A DNA stretch of 64,000 nucleotides from CAIWHR01 sp039931775 (GCA_039931775.1 JBDTRG010000160.1:1-64000), one strand, 5' to 3'. Counted from the stretch's first letter, positions 54,762-63,951 are shown. Program-made: numbers and translations. The notes: a model not told the origin generated them from the sequence alone.

Positions 54762-55772
54762 ATGCTCCGTTTCCTCCTTACCCGGATCAGCCTCATCATC
54801 CCGACGTTCATCGGGATGACGATGCTTGCGTTCTTCCTGATCCGAATTGTGCCGGGCGACCCGATCGAGACGATGGCCGGAGAACGCGGCATCGATGCGA
54901 CGCGCCATGCGGCGCTCCTCAAGGAGTACGGACTCGACCGGCCCGTGCTCGTCCAATACGGCATCTACATCGGCCGCGTGCTGCACGGCGACCTGGGTAA
55001 GTCGATGATCACCCAGGAACCGGTGCTGAGCGAGTTCGGCGCGCTCTTTCCGGCGACGATCGAACTCGCCTCGTGCGCGATCCTGTTCGCACTGATGCTC
55101 GGCATCCCCGCCGGGATGCTGGCGGCCGTGCGCCGCAATTCCGTGTTCGATCACGGCGTGATGGGCGTCTCGTTGACCGGGTACTCGATGCCGATCTTCT
55201 GGTGGGGTTTGTTGCTGATCCTGCTCTTTTCCGTGCAGCTCGGGTGGACACCGGTATCGGGCCGCATCGCGGTGCTGTACGACGTCCCGACGGTGACCGG
55301 ATTCCTGACGATCGACTCCCTGCTGTCCGGCGAGAAAGGCGCGTTCCAATCGGCGGTGTCGCACCTGATCCTGCCCACGATCGTCCTCGGAACGAATCCG
55401 CTCGCGATTATCGCGCGGATGACACGCTCCGCGATGCTGGAGGTGCTGGGCGAGGACTACATCCGCACCGCGCGCGCCAAGGGCCTGTCGAACCTGCGGG
55501 TCATCGCGCTGCACGCGTTTCGCAATGCCCTCATCCCGGTCATCACCGTCATCGGCCTGCAGGTCGGCGTCCTGTTCACCGGCGCCATCCTGACCGAGAC
55601 GATCTTTTCGTGGCCGGGCGTGGGCAAATGGCTGATCGAGGCGATCAACCGCCGCGATTACCCGGTCCTGCAGGGCGGACTGCTGCTGCTGGGCGGCATC
55701 GTGATGCTCGTCAACCTGCTGGTCGACGTCATGTACGGCATCATCAATCCGCGGATAAGGCGGACGACATGA
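54762..55772 (+). CDS. Dipeptide ABC transporter permease, DppB type (right operon)
   Basis: A 336-residue permease: LLTRISLIIPTFIGMTMLAFFLIRIVPGDP at the N-terminus, GYSMPIFWWGLLLILLFSVQLGW, the EAA loop DYIRTARAKGLSNLRVIALHAFRN, and TETIFSWPGVGKWLIEA. ATG at 54762 places the first helix correctly; the frame is open upstream to 54699. It is followed by the DppC gene after 10 bp. Confidence 0.94.
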   Translation: MLRFLLTRISLIIPTFIGMTMLAFFLIRIVPGDPIETMAGERGIDATRHAALLKEYGLDRPVLVQYGIYIGRVLHGDLGKSMITQEPVLSEFGALFPATIELASCAILFALMLGIPAGMLAAVRRNSVFDHGVMGVSLTGYSMPIFWWGLLLILLFSVQLGWTPVSGRIAVLYDVPTVTGFLTIDSLLSGEKGAFQSAVSHLILPTIVLGTNPLAIIARMTRSAMLEVLGEDYIRTARAKGLSNLRVIALHAFRNALIPVITVIGLQVGVLFTGAILTETIFSWPGVGKWLIEAINRRDYPVLQGGLLLLGGIVMLVNLLVDVMYGIINPRIRRTT

Positions 55773-55782
55773 GAGCCAACGC

Positions 55783-56685
55783 GTGAGTGCCGAATCGCTC
55801 GCGCCCCCCGGCGCCGCCCCTGCGCCCCCCGGCCCGTTTCGGGAATTCTGGGGCTACTTCAGCGCCAACCACGGCGCCGTCGCCGGATTGGTCGTCGTCG
55901 TTACCGTGCTGCTGACGGCGGCGTTCGCCAACGTGCTCGCGCCCTACTCGCCGACCCTCACCAACAACGCCGCGTTCCTGCAGCCACCGGCGTGGCAGCA
56001 AGGCGGATCGTGGGCCTATCCACTCGGCACCGACGCGATCGGCCGCGACATCCTGTCCCGTCTGATCTACGGCGCCCGGTTGTCGCTGCTGATCGGGATC
56101 GCCGTCGTCGCACTGTCGATCGGCGTCGGCATCGCGCTCGGATTGCTGGCAGGATTCGTGCGCGGCGTGACCGAGATCGCGATCATGCGGCTGATGGACA
56201 TCATCCTGACGCTGCCGAGCCTGCTGCTCGCCATCGTGATCGTCGCGATTCTCGGTCCGGGACTGATGAACGCGATGCTGGCGATCGCGGTCGTGTTGCT
56301 GCCCCACTACGTGCGCATTACGAGAGCCGCGGTGATTTCCGAGACGTCGAAGGATTACGTGACCGCGGCTCGATCCAACGGCGCCAGCCACTTTCGGTTG
56401 ATGTTCAACGAGGTGCTGCCCAACTGCGCGGCCCCGTTGATCGTCCAGGCGTCGCTCGGCGTTTCCGCCGCCATCCTCGACGCCGCAGCGCTCGGCTTCC
56501 TGGGACTGGGTGCGCAGCCGCCCGCCTCGGAGTGGGGAACGATGCTGTCGGACGCGCGCGAGTTCGTGCTGCGCGCGTGGTGGGTTGTCACCTTTCCGGG
56601 GCTGATGATCCTCATCACGGTGCTCGCGTTCAATCTGCTGGGCGATGGACTGCGCGACGCGTTCGATCCCAAGCTGAAGCGATAG
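55783..56685 (+). CDS. Dipeptide ABC transporter permease, DppC type (right operon)
   Basis: A 300-residue permease starting with GTG at 55783. A Pro/Ala-rich stretch is followed by the first helix near residue 35. It contains LGTDAIGRDILSRLIYGARLSLLIG, the EAA loop DYVTAARSNGASHFRLMFNEVLPN and LDAAALGFLGLGAQPPASEWGTML. Partner of the DppB gene just upstream; ends 11 bp before the DppD gene. Confidence 0.93.
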   Translation: MSAESLAPPGAAPAPPGPFREFWGYFSANHGAVAGLVVVVTVLLTAAFANVLAPYSPTLTNNAAFLQPPAWQQGGSWAYPLGTDAIGRDILSRLIYGARLSLLIGIAVVALSIGVGIALGLLAGFVRGVTEIAIMRLMDIILTLPSLLLAIVIVAILGPGLMNAMLAIAVVLLPHYVRITRAAVISETSKDYVTAARSNGASHFRLMFNEVLPNCAAPLIVQASLGVSAAILDAAALGFLGLGAQPPASEWGTMLSDAREFVLRAWWVVTFPGLMILITVLAFNLLGDGLRDAFDPKLKR

Positions 56686-56696
56686 CGACCCCAACC

Positions 56697-57713
56697 ATGG
56701 CGCTTCTCGAGATCGAGGATCTGCACGTCGACTTCCCGTCGCAGGGCGCGGTAATGCGTGCCGTCGACGGCGTCAGCCTCTCGCTCGACGAAGGCGAGGT
56801 GCTCGGCATCGTCGGCGAGTCCGGATCCGGGAAGAGCGTGACGATGCTCGCGCTGATGGGCCTCGTCGCCTATCCGGGTCGCGTTCGGGCGAAGGCGCTG
56901 CGCTTTGCGGGCCACGATCTGCTGAAGGCGTCCGACGCCGAGCATCGCAAGCTGATCGGCAAGGACGTGGCGATGATCTTCCAGGATCCGACGACGAGTC
57001 TCAACCCGTGCTTCACCGTCGGCTTCCAGTTGTGCGAAACGCTGCGCCTCCACCTCCGGATGGATCGCAAGACCGCACTCCACCGCGCCACCGAATTGCT
57101 GGAACTGGTCGGCATCGCGGCCGCGTCTAGCCGCCTCAAGGACTTCCCGCACCAGATGTCGGGCGGCATGAACCAGCGCGTGATGATCGCGATGGCGATT
57201 GCCTGCAATCCGCGACTCCTGATCGCCGACGAGCCCACGACCGCACTCGACGTGACGATCCAGGCGCAGATCCTCGACCTCCTTCGCGGACTGCAGAAGG
57301 ACCGCGGCATGGCGCTGGTGCTCGTCACGCACAACATGGGTGTCGTGGCCGAGATGGCCCGGCGCGTGGCCGTGATGTATGCCGGGCAGGTTCTCGAGGA
57401 ACGCTTCGCCGATTCGCTTTTCGCCGCACCGCAGCACCCCTATACGGCAGCGCTGCTTGCCGCGATGCCGGAACGAAGCGACGGCGTGTCCCGCCTCGCC
57501 ACGATTCCAGGCGTCGTGCCGGGCCTCTACGACCGGCCCGCCGGCTGCCTGTTCGCACCGCGCTGTACCTATGCTACCGACGCGTCGTGCCAGAGGCGTC
57601 CGGAATTGCGGCCCTGGCAGGATGGGCAGGTCCGCTGTCATTTCCCGCTGGGCGACCCTGGGCGCGACGCGGCGCTCGCGCGCGAGCGATCGGTCGGAGC
57701 GACCGCGACATGA
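56697..57713 (+). CDS. Dipeptide ABC transporter ATP-binding protein, DppD type (right operon)
   Basis: A 338-residue ATPase. Walker A GESGSGKSVTML near 41, MIFQDPTTSLNPCFTVG, signature MSGGMNQRVMIAMAIA and Walker B IADEPTTALDVTIQ. The C-terminal extension has CLFAPRCTYATDASC. Start ATG at 56697. Its stop overlaps the DppF start (ATGA). Confidence 0.94.
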   Translation: MALLEIEDLHVDFPSQGAVMRAVDGVSLSLDEGEVLGIVGESGSGKSVTMLALMGLVAYPGRVRAKALRFAGHDLLKASDAEHRKLIGKDVAMIFQDPTTSLNPCFTVGFQLCETLRLHLRMDRKTALHRATELLELVGIAAASSRLKDFPHQMSGGMNQRVMIAMAIACNPRLLIADEPTTALDVTIQAQILDLLRGLQKDRGMALVLVTHNMGVVAEMARRVAVMYAGQVLEERFADSLFAAPQHPYTAALLAAMPERSDGVSRLATIPGVVPGLYDRPAGCLFAPRCTYATDASCQRRPELRPWQDGQVRCHFPLGDPGRDAALARERSVGATAT

Positions 57714-58720
57714 CCGGCGCACCTGTCGTCGAGGCCGCGGACCTCACGCGCATCTACACCATCCGTCGCGGCATGCTCCGCGAGCCGGCACACCTGCAGG
57801 CCGTTGGCGGAGTCTCGTTTGCGATCGAAGCGGGCCGCACGCTGGCGGTCGTCGGCGAATCAGGCTGCGGCAAGTCGACGCTGGCGCGCGTCGTGTCGCT
57901 GATCGAAAAGCCGTCAGGAGGCACCCTGAGTCTCGGCGGAGCCGACGCGGTCAAGGCGTCACCCGCGAAACAGCGCGACCTGCGCAAGACCGTGCAGATG
58001 GTGTTCCAGAATCCCTTCGGCTCGCTCAACCCGCGCAAGAAGATCGGCGCCATTCTCGAGGCACCGCTTGCCATCAATACCGATCTCGGTTCCGCCGCGC
58101 AGGCCGAACGCGCCCGAGCAATGCTGGCCAAGGTCGGGCTGCGCCCCGAGCACTACGCCCGCTATCCGCACATGTTCTCGGGCGGACAGCGCCAGCGCAT
58201 CGCGATCGCGAGGGCGTTGATGCTGAGCCCGGCGCTGCTGGTGGCCGACGAGCCGGTGTCAGCGCTGGACGTATCGGTGCAAGCCCAGGTGCTGAACCTC
58301 CTCGCCGACCTGCAGCGCGAGCTTCACCTCGCCTACCTCTTCATTTCGCACGACCTGGGGGTCGTCCGGCACATCGCCCATGAGGTACTGGTGATGTACC
58401 TCGGTCTCGTGATGGAGCAGGGGCCGAAGGAGCGCATCTTCGGGCGGCCGCTGCACCCGTACACCCGGGCGCTCCTCGCCTCGACCCCCGGGATCACCGG
58501 TACCGCCCGCGTCGAGCGCATCGTGCTGAAGGGCGAACTGCCGTCGCCCTTGAATCCGCCGCAGGGGTGTGTATTCTCCACCCGTTGTCCCCACGTGATC
58601 GACCGCTGCCGGGCGGAGCGCCCGGTGTTGCGTGCCCTCGAGGGTCGACTGGTATCCTGCCATCTCGCCCACCAATTTCTCGAAACCGGTCGCACCGACC
58701 TTGCGTCCACCGCTGCGTAA
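57710..58720 (+). CDS. Dipeptide ABC transporter ATP-binding protein, DppF type (right operon)
   Basis: A 336-residue ATPase. Walker A GESGCGKSTLARVV near 49, MVFQNPFGSLNPRKKIG, signature FSGGQRQRIAIARALM, Walker B VADEPVSALDVSVQ, and the C-terminal CVFSTRCPHVIDRC motif. The ATG at 57710 overlaps the DppD stop. The binding-protein gene starts 31 bp downstream. It and DppD together form the energy unit of the right transporter. Confidence 0.94.
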   Translation: MTGAPVVEAADLTRIYTIRRGMLREPAHLQAVGGVSFAIEAGRTLAVVGESGCGKSTLARVVSLIEKPSGGTLSLGGADAVKASPAKQRDLRKTVQMVFQNPFGSLNPRKKIGAILEAPLAINTDLGSAAQAERARAMLAKVGLRPEHYARYPHMFSGGQRQRIAIARALMLSPALLVADEPVSALDVSVQAQVLNLLADLQRELHLAYLFISHDLGVVRHIAHEVLVMYLGLVMEQGPKERIFGRPLHPYTRALLASTPGITGTARVERIVLKGELPSPLNPPQGCVFSTRCPHVIDRCRAERPVLRALEGRLVSCHLAHQFLETGRTDLASTAA

Positions 58721-58751
58721 CCCGCAGCCAACACCCTAGGAGTCCATCGAC

Positions 58752-60383
58752 ATGAACCAATCCAAGCCGGCCCCGCGTTGGCCCCGCCGCATCAACCACG
58801 CCCTCGTCGCAGCGCTTGCCCTTCCGGCACTCCTGGTCGCTGCCAGCCTTTCCGCGAAGACGCTGGTCTACTGCTCGGAAGGCAGCCCGGAAAACTTCTA
58901 CCCCGGCATCAACACGACCGGCACGTCGTTCGACGCCAACAGCCAGATCTACGGCCGCATCGTCGACTTCGAGCGCGGCGGCACGTCGGTCGTCCCCGGC
59001 CTCGCGGAAAAGTGGGATATCTCTCCCGACGGGAAGGTGTACACGTTCTACCTGCGCAAAGGCGTCAAGTGGCACAACCACCGCGCGTGGAAGCCGACGC
59101 GCGACTTCAACGCCGACGACATGATCTTCGCGATCGAGCGGCAGTGGAAGGAATCCAATCCGTACTTCAAGATCACGAGCTCCAACCATTCATACTTCAA
59201 CGACATGGGCATGCCCAAGCTGCTGAAGTCGGTGGAAAAGGTCAACGACTACACGGTGAGGATCACGCTCGAGAAGCCCGAGGCCCCGTTCCTGTCCGAC
59301 CTCGCGATGGAATACGCCGGCGTGCAGTCCAAGGAATACGCGGACGCGATGCTCAAGGCCGGGACGCCCGAGAAGATCGACCAGGAGCCGATCGGCACCG
59401 GCCCGTTCTACCTCGATCGCTACATCAAGGACGCGATCATCCGCTACAAGGCGTTTCCGCAGTTCTGGGGCGGCAAGGCGAAGATCGACGACCTGATCTT
59501 CGCGATCACGCCCGACGCCTCGGTGCGCTGGGCAAAGCTGCAAAAGGGCGAGTGCCACGTGATGCCCTACCCCAATCCCGCCGACCTCGACACGATTCGC
59601 AAGGATCCCAAGGTACAGGTGCTGGAGCAGCCGGGATTGAACGTCGGCTACCTCGCCTACAACACGACCAAGAAGCCGTTCGACGACGTCCGCGTGCGCA
59701 AGGCGATCAACATGGCGATCAACAAGAAAGCCATCATCGACGCCGTGTACCTGTCCGCCGGCGTCCCGGCGACCAATCCGATTCCTCCTTCGATGTGGTC
59801 GTATAACAAGGCGATCAAGGACGACCCGTACGATCCGGCGGCCGCGAAGAAGCTGCTCGCCGACGCCGGCTATCCGAACGGCTTCTCGACGGACCTGTGG
59901 GCGATGCCAGTGCAGAGGCCCTACAACCCGAACGCCAGGCGGATCGCGGAGCTCATGCAAGCGGACCTCGACAAGATTGGCGTGAAGGCCGAGATCAAGA
60001 GCTTCGAATGGGGCGAGTATCGCAAGCGCATGCAGGCCGGCGAGCACCAGATGGGCATGCTGGGCTGGACCGGCGACAACGGCGATCCCGACAACTTCCT
60101 GGCCACGCTGCTCGGTTGCGATGCCGCGAAGACCAACGGGAGCAACGTGGCGAAATTCTGCTACCAGCCCTACGAGGACCTGATCCAGAAGGCGAAGGTG
60201 ATCTCCGACCAGAAGCAGCGCACCGTGCTGTACGAGAAGGCGCAAGTGATCTTCAAGGAACAGGCGCCATGGTTCACGATCGCGCACGCGGTGCAGCTGA
60301 AGCCGGTGCGCCGTGAAGTGATCGACTTCAAGCTCTCCCCGTTCGGCCGCCATACGTTCTACGGCGTCGACATCAAGGAGTAG
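58752..60383 (+). CDS. Dipeptide ABC transporter substrate-binding protein (family 5, DppA-like)
   Basis: A 543-residue periplasmic protein. The signal peptide covers about 1-35 (INHALVAALALPALLVAASLSA). The mature start, KTLVYCSEGSPENFYPG, is the DppA pattern. Also seen are GLAEKWDISPDGKVYTFYLRKGVKWH, GTGPFYLDRYIKDAIIRYKAFPQFWGG, DVRVRKAINMAINKKAII and MGMLGWTGDNGDPDNFL. It is the last gene of the right operon and is followed by a strong terminator. It is the only family 5 binding protein in the window and might also serve the left operon. Confidence 0.95.
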   Translation: MNQSKPAPRWPRRINHALVAALALPALLVAASLSAKTLVYCSEGSPENFYPGINTTGTSFDANSQIYGRIVDFERGGTSVVPGLAEKWDISPDGKVYTFYLRKGVKWHNHRAWKPTRDFNADDMIFAIERQWKESNPYFKITSSNHSYFNDMGMPKLLKSVEKVNDYTVRITLEKPEAPFLSDLAMEYAGVQSKEYADAMLKAGTPEKIDQEPIGTGPFYLDRYIKDAIIRYKAFPQFWGGKAKIDDLIFAITPDASVRWAKLQKGECHVMPYPNPADLDTIRKDPKVQVLEQPGLNVGYLAYNTTKKPFDDVRVRKAINMAINKKAIIDAVYLSAGVPATNPIPPSMWSYNKAIKDDPYDPAAAKKLLADAGYPNGFSTDLWAMPVQRPYNPNARRIAELMQADLDKIGVKAEIKSFEWGEYRKRMQAGEHQMGMLGWTGDNGDPDNFLATLLGCDAAKTNGSNVAKFCYQPYEDLIQKAKVISDQKQRTVLYEKAQVIFKEQAPWFTIAHAVQLKPVRREVIDFKLSPFGRHTFYGVDIKE

Positions 60384-60451
60384 GCGGGCCTCGTGCAGCA
60401 TCCGCCGGCCGCGACCGCCAAGTTGCGGGGCCGGCGGCAGGATGACACCGA

Positions 60452-60488
60452 AACCCCGTGGGCCGAGACCGGCTCACGGGGTTTTTTT
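60452..60488 (+). terminator. Rho-independent terminator of the right dipeptide transporter operon
   Basis: AACCCCGTG (60452-60460) pairs with CACGGGGTT (60475-60483); GCC and GGC inside add three more pairs after a mismatch. A run of seven T residues ends at 60488. It lies 70 bp after the binding-protein stop and 27 bp before the end of sorB on the other strand. Confidence 0.93.
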
Positions 60489-60514
60489 GGGGTGCGTTCC
60501 CGGCGAGCGCGACC

Positions 60515-60796
60515 CTAGTTCTTCACACCGTAGTTCTGTTCGAGGTACGTCGCGATGGCGTCGACGTCCGCCTTGTCGATCGGCGCGCCATAGACGTTGA
60601 TCATCTTGTTGACCGATGCCGTCCAGCCCGCCTTGGTCATGAAGCGGGAATTCATCGGGACATAGTCGAGGCTGTGGCAGGCAATGCACGCCATCGCCTT
60701 GTCCTTTCCGGGACCTTCCTTCAGCTGGAACTTCGATTCCTGCGCCGCGGCGGCGGCAGCGAGCGCAAGGACCAGGAACGCGATCAGGGTACGCAT
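60515..60796 (-). CDS. sorB: Sulfite dehydrogenase cytochrome c subunit
   Basis: A 93-residue secreted c-type cytochrome: signal peptide about 1-18 (RTLIAFLVLALAAAAAAQ), one haem site CIACH, and likely methionine ligand in the MNSRFM region. SorB accepts electrons from SorA in periplasmic sulfite oxidation. The start is uncertain: ATG at 60796 lies ten bases after AGGAG; ATG at 60805 is only one base from it; GTG at 60817 overlaps the sorA stop. The small size and place after sorA support the call. Confidence 0.87.
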   Translation of the reverse strand: MRTLIAFLVLALAAAAAAQESKFQLKEGPGKDKAMACIACHSLDYVPMNSRFMTKAGWTASVNKMINVYGAPIDKADVDAIATYLEQNYGVKN

Positions 60797-60813
60797 GATG
60801 GCCATTCTCCTCG

Positions 60814-62061
60814 TCACACGATCTCGACGTACAGACGCTGGATCACGTTGTGGTGATAGCCAGCCGGGTTGTAGCTCAGCCGTTCCGTCTGCGTCTGTCC
60901 CCCGCGGCTCGTCGCGCGCGCCATCACGACCATCGTGCCCGGCGCGCGGGTCGGAACCGTCATCGAGAATTCCCGGAACGAGAAGCGCCCGTGGTCGCGT
61001 CCGAGCTTCGCGGGCTTCCAGTTATCGCCGCCGTCCGTCGAGACCTCCACTCGATCGATACCGGAGCCGCCGTCCCACGCAATGCCCGCGACGTCGACCG
61101 GCTTGCCGTGCGGAAACTGCTGGCCGAACCGTATCGACGTGATCATCGAGTTGGTGACGATGTTCGTGATCGGTTCGGTGGTCTCGGCGAGTTGCGTCTT
61201 GAACGACTGCCCGGGGTACTTGCCGCGGGGCAGCCGGTAGGCCGTCTTCATCCAGAAGTTGGACTCGGGCGCGGACACCGCATTGATGCTGATCAGTTGC
61301 TTCATCCAGTAGGTACCGGTCCAGCCGGGCACGACCAGCCGCGCCGGAAAGCCGTTCCAATGCGGGAGCGGGGCGCCGTTCATGTCGAAGGCGATCAGCG
61401 TGTTCTCGTCCAGCGCCACCTCGACCGGGATCGACTTGACGAAATCAGGCGTCTTGTCGATCGGCGCGCGATCGGCACCGTTGAACACGATCTCGATCGC
61501 GTTGCTCCTGAGGCCCGCCTTCGCGAGCAGGTCCTTGAGCCGCACCCCACGCCACACCGCGTTGCCCATCGCGCCGACACCCCACTCGACCCCGGCGACA
61601 TGCGGTTCGAACAGTCCCCGCCGATTGCCCGAACACTGGCACACCGCGGTGATCTCGATCTGCGGGAACTCCTTGCGCAGCTGCGCGAGCGTGTAGCTCG
61701 CGGGCCTTTCGACGCTCTCGCCGGCGATAGCGAGCTTCCAGTCCCGGGCACTGACCTCGGGGATCCCGGCCAGATGCCAGCGGACGAAGAATGCGTTGTT
61801 GGGCGTGATGACGCTGCGAAAATACTCCGGTGGCGTCTCGTAGTTGGGCGGCCGGAAGGTCTTCTTGATCAGCGGAACTTTCCCTGACAACGGCGACAGC
61901 GTCTGCTCGGCCAGCGCACCGTCCGGGATCTCCGCATAGCCGCGGTCCGCAGTGCTGCCCACCGTTGCCGCCAGCACCCGTCCCGGGCCGAGTACCGCCA
62001 GCGCACCCGCGCCCGCGATCAGCCTGCGGCGCGCGACGACGATCCTGTCGTTCTCGCTCAT
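60814..62061 (-). CDS. sorA: Sulfite dehydrogenase molybdopterin subunit
   Basis: SorA oxidises sulfite to sulfate in the periplasm and passes electrons to SorB. The 415-residue product has a twin-arginine-type leader (VVARRRLIAGAGALAVLGPG), the sulfite oxidase Moco domain with the cofactor-binding cysteine in ITAVCQCSGNRRG, GVEWGVGAMGNAVWRGV, and GWTGTYWMKQL, and the C-terminal dimerisation domain (VDVAGIAWDGGSGIDRVEVSTDGG). ATG at 62061 is preceded by GGAGGAG at an ideal distance. It is followed directly by sorB. The substrate is most likely sulfite, but related enzymes act on other sulfur oxyanions or on DMSO. Confidence 0.9.
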   Translation of the reverse strand: MSENDRIVVARRRLIAGAGALAVLGPGRVLAATVGSTADRGYAEIPDGALAEQTLSPLSGKVPLIKKTFRPPNYETPPEYFRSVITPNNAFFVRWHLAGIPEVSARDWKLAIAGESVERPASYTLAQLRKEFPQIEITAVCQCSGNRRGLFEPHVAGVEWGVGAMGNAVWRGVRLKDLLAKAGLRSNAIEIVFNGADRAPIDKTPDFVKSIPVEVALDENTLIAFDMNGAPLPHWNGFPARLVVPGWTGTYWMKQLISINAVSAPESNFWMKTAYRLPRGKYPGQSFKTQLAETTEPITNIVTNSMITSIRFGQQFPHGKPVDVAGIAWDGGSGIDRVEVSTDGGDNWKPAKLGRDHGRFSFREFSMTVPTRAPGTMVVMARATSRGGQTQTERLSYNPAGYHHNVIQRLYVEIV

Positions 62062-62248
62062 GTCCGCTCCTCCAAGAAATGCAATCCGCAGAATCTTGAT
62101 CCCTTCTTTTGCGCGAGTCCAGCCCACAGCCCCCGCGACTGCGCAAGCGTGCGATCAGCCATGGTGGATGTCGCGAGAAGGGTCGGGGACCGGGACAAGC
62201 GGCAGCTATACGGTTCCAGGCCGGCGCGGGGGTTCGCGCCCTGCGAGA

Positions 62249-63010
62249 TCAGCGCTTGCCGTGGCGCGCGCGTCGCGACGCGCAGAGGCAGATGCCGCTA
62301 GCCACCGAGACGTTGAGGCTTCCGACGCTTCCAGTGATCGGAATGCCGACGATGCGGTCGCAAAGATCGCGGGTGAGGCGCCGCAGGCCCGTGCCCTCTG
62401 CGCCGAGCACCCACGCTACCGGCCCGCCGACGTCGGCGTCGAACAGGCTCTCGCCGCCCGCGTCGGCACCCAGGATCCAGACGCCCTTGTCCTTCAAGTC
62501 GCGAAGTGCGCGCGCGAGGTTCGTCACTGTGACGAGCGGAACGGTATCGGCAGCCCCACTCGCCGCCTTGGCAACGGTCGCGTTGAGGCTGGCCGCGCGG
62601 TCCTTGGGAACGACGACGGCGTGCGCGCCGAAGGCGTCGGCGTTGCGAAGGCATGCGCCGAGATTGTGCGGATCCGTGACGCCGTCCAGCACGAGCAGCA
62701 ACGCCGGCTCGGCCAGCGTATCAAAGACGTCGTCGAGCGTCAGCTGGGCCGCGGTGGCGTCGACGATCGCCACAACACCCTGGTGCTGATCCGAACCCGC
62801 GAGCGCGGTCAGCCGCTCATCGTCGGCGACGTGAACAGGGCAACGGGCGGCCTCGGCGCGCGCGACGAGATCCCGCGTGCGCGCGTCGTTTCGCGTCGCG
62901 ACAAGGTAGATGGTGCGCACGGATTCGGGCCGCTGCCTGAGGCGCGCGGTCACCGCGTGAAAGCCGTACAGCGATCGAGTGGGCGTCAAGGGGGTCGGAT
63001 CGATGCGCAC
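62249..63010 (-). CDS. rlmB: 23S rRNA (guanosine-2'-O-)-methyltransferase RlmB
   Basis: RlmB methylates G2251 of 23S rRNA (E. coli numbering). The 253-residue SPOUT protein has the N-terminal domain SLYGFHAVTARLRQRPESV, then the knot motifs LVLDGVTDPHNLGACLRNADAFGA, VLGAEGTGLRRLT and IPITGSVGSLNVSVASGI. The start is GTG at 63010, chosen because it lies just before the conserved LYGFHAV; the frame stays open upstream without conservation. The 187 bp between it and sorA hold the sorA ribosome-binding site and nothing else that I recognise. Confidence 0.93.
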   Translation of the reverse strand: MRIDPTPLTPTRSLYGFHAVTARLRQRPESVRTIYLVATRNDARTRDLVARAEAARCPVHVADDERLTALAGSDQHQGVVAIVDATAAQLTLDDVFDTLAEPALLLVLDGVTDPHNLGACLRNADAFGAHAVVVPKDRAASLNATVAKAASGAADTVPLVTVTNLARALRDLKDKGVWILGADAGGESLFDADVGGPVAWVLGAEGTGLRRLTRDLCDRIVGIPITGSVGSLNVSVASGICLCASRRARHGKR

Positions 63011-63088
63011 GGGTGAAGCGCAGCGGCGTGTTAGTGTAGCGCAGCGCCGGACGATGCCCGGCGCGCCTCGCAGGATCGAGCTCGAACC

Positions 63089-63760
63089 GTGACCGGAAAT
63101 ATGCGCCTCTTCGTCGAAGGCGTGCTGCTCGTGCTGGCGGCGCTCCTGCCGATCGTCAATCCCTTCGGCGGTGCGCCGATGTTCCTGGCGATGACGGCCG
63201 ACGTCACCAAGGAGGTGCGCGCGCAGCTGGCGCAGCGAATCGCGATCAACGCGTTCATCCTGATCCTCGCCTCGCTGTTCATCGGCACTTACGTGCTGGA
63301 GTTTTTCGGCTTGTCGGTGCCGATCGTCCAGGTCGCCGGCGGCATCGTCGTCTGCGCGACGAGCTGGGATCTGCTGCGCGCCGAAAGCGCGACGAAGGTG
63401 GCGATCGCCTCCGAACCGGACGACGATATCGGCGTCCGCGCGTTCTATCCGCTTACCCTGCCGCTCACGGTCGGGCCGGGCACGATCTCCATCGCCATCA
63501 CCATCGGTGCGCACCATCCGCAGAGCGTTCGGTCGCTGCTGGTGAGCGGCACCGCCGACGCCGTGGGCGCGGCCCTCGTCGCCGCGCTGGTTTTCCTCTG
63601 CTACCGCTACGCCGATCGGCTGCTGCGATTGCTGGGCGAAACGGGCACCAGCGTGCTGATCCGCTTTTCGGCGTTCATCATGCTGTGCATCGGCGTGCAG
63701 ATCTTCTGGACCGGGGCCGCCGCACTGCTTGCGAAGGTGCCGGGGGAAGCGCTGCGTTGA
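63089..63760 (+). CDS. MarC/UPF0056-family membrane protein
   Basis: A 223-residue protein with six membrane helices: FVEGVLLVLAALLPIVNPFGG (the NPFG motif is a family mark), then INAFILILASLFIGTYVLEFFG, and FYPLTLPLTVGPGTIS in the second half repeat (TxGPGxI). The function of the family is unsettled: an early link of MarC to antibiotic resistance was not supported. Start is GTG at 63089; ATG at 63101 is also possible. It stands alone, divergent to rlmB. Confidence 0.88.
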   Translation: MTGNMRLFVEGVLLVLAALLPIVNPFGGAPMFLAMTADVTKEVRAQLAQRIAINAFILILASLFIGTYVLEFFGLSVPIVQVAGGIVVCATSWDLLRAESATKVAIASEPDDDIGVRAFYPLTLPLTVGPGTISIAITIGAHHPQSVRSLLVSGTADAVGAALVAALVFLCYRYADRLLRLLGETGTSVLIRFSAFIMLCIGVQIFWTGAAALLAKVPGEALR

Positions 63761-63806
63761 CGGATGCCGTTGGCGACCGCATCTGGCGGTGGGCGCGTGG
63801 ACCGGA

Positions 63807-63812
63807 TATACT
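63807..63812 (+). promoter_or_regulatory. Possible -10 element upstream of tRNA-Thr
   Basis: TATACT matches the -10 consensus at 5 of 6 positions. It would start transcription near 63819, 57 bases before the tRNA. No good -35 lies at the right distance (TGGCGG only). Confidence 0.35.
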
Positions 63813-63875
63813 TTAGGGCTTGGCCGGAATCGGCGCGCCCGCACTTGCAGGTCGTTCGAGCCGTTCCGCGTCAAC

Positions 63876-63951
63876 GCCGGTGTAGCTCAGTTGGTAGAGC
63901 AGCGCATTCGTAATGCGAAGGTCGAGGGTTCGACTCCTTCCACCGGCACCA
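63876..63951 (+). tRNA. tRNA-Thr (anticodon CGT)
   Basis: A cloverleaf with encoded CCA. The acceptor stem GCCGGTG pairs with CACCGGC; D arm GCTC-AGTTGGTA-GAGC; anticodon loop TTCGTAA gives CGU (reads ACG); T arm GAGGG-TTCGACT-CCTTC. The outermost anticodon-stem pair is a G-A mismatch, also present in some other bacterial tRNA-Thr(CGU) genes. The last 49 bases of the window after it include a partly paired CCACGG/CCGCGGTGG that may belong to a terminator cut by the edge. Confidence 0.96.
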
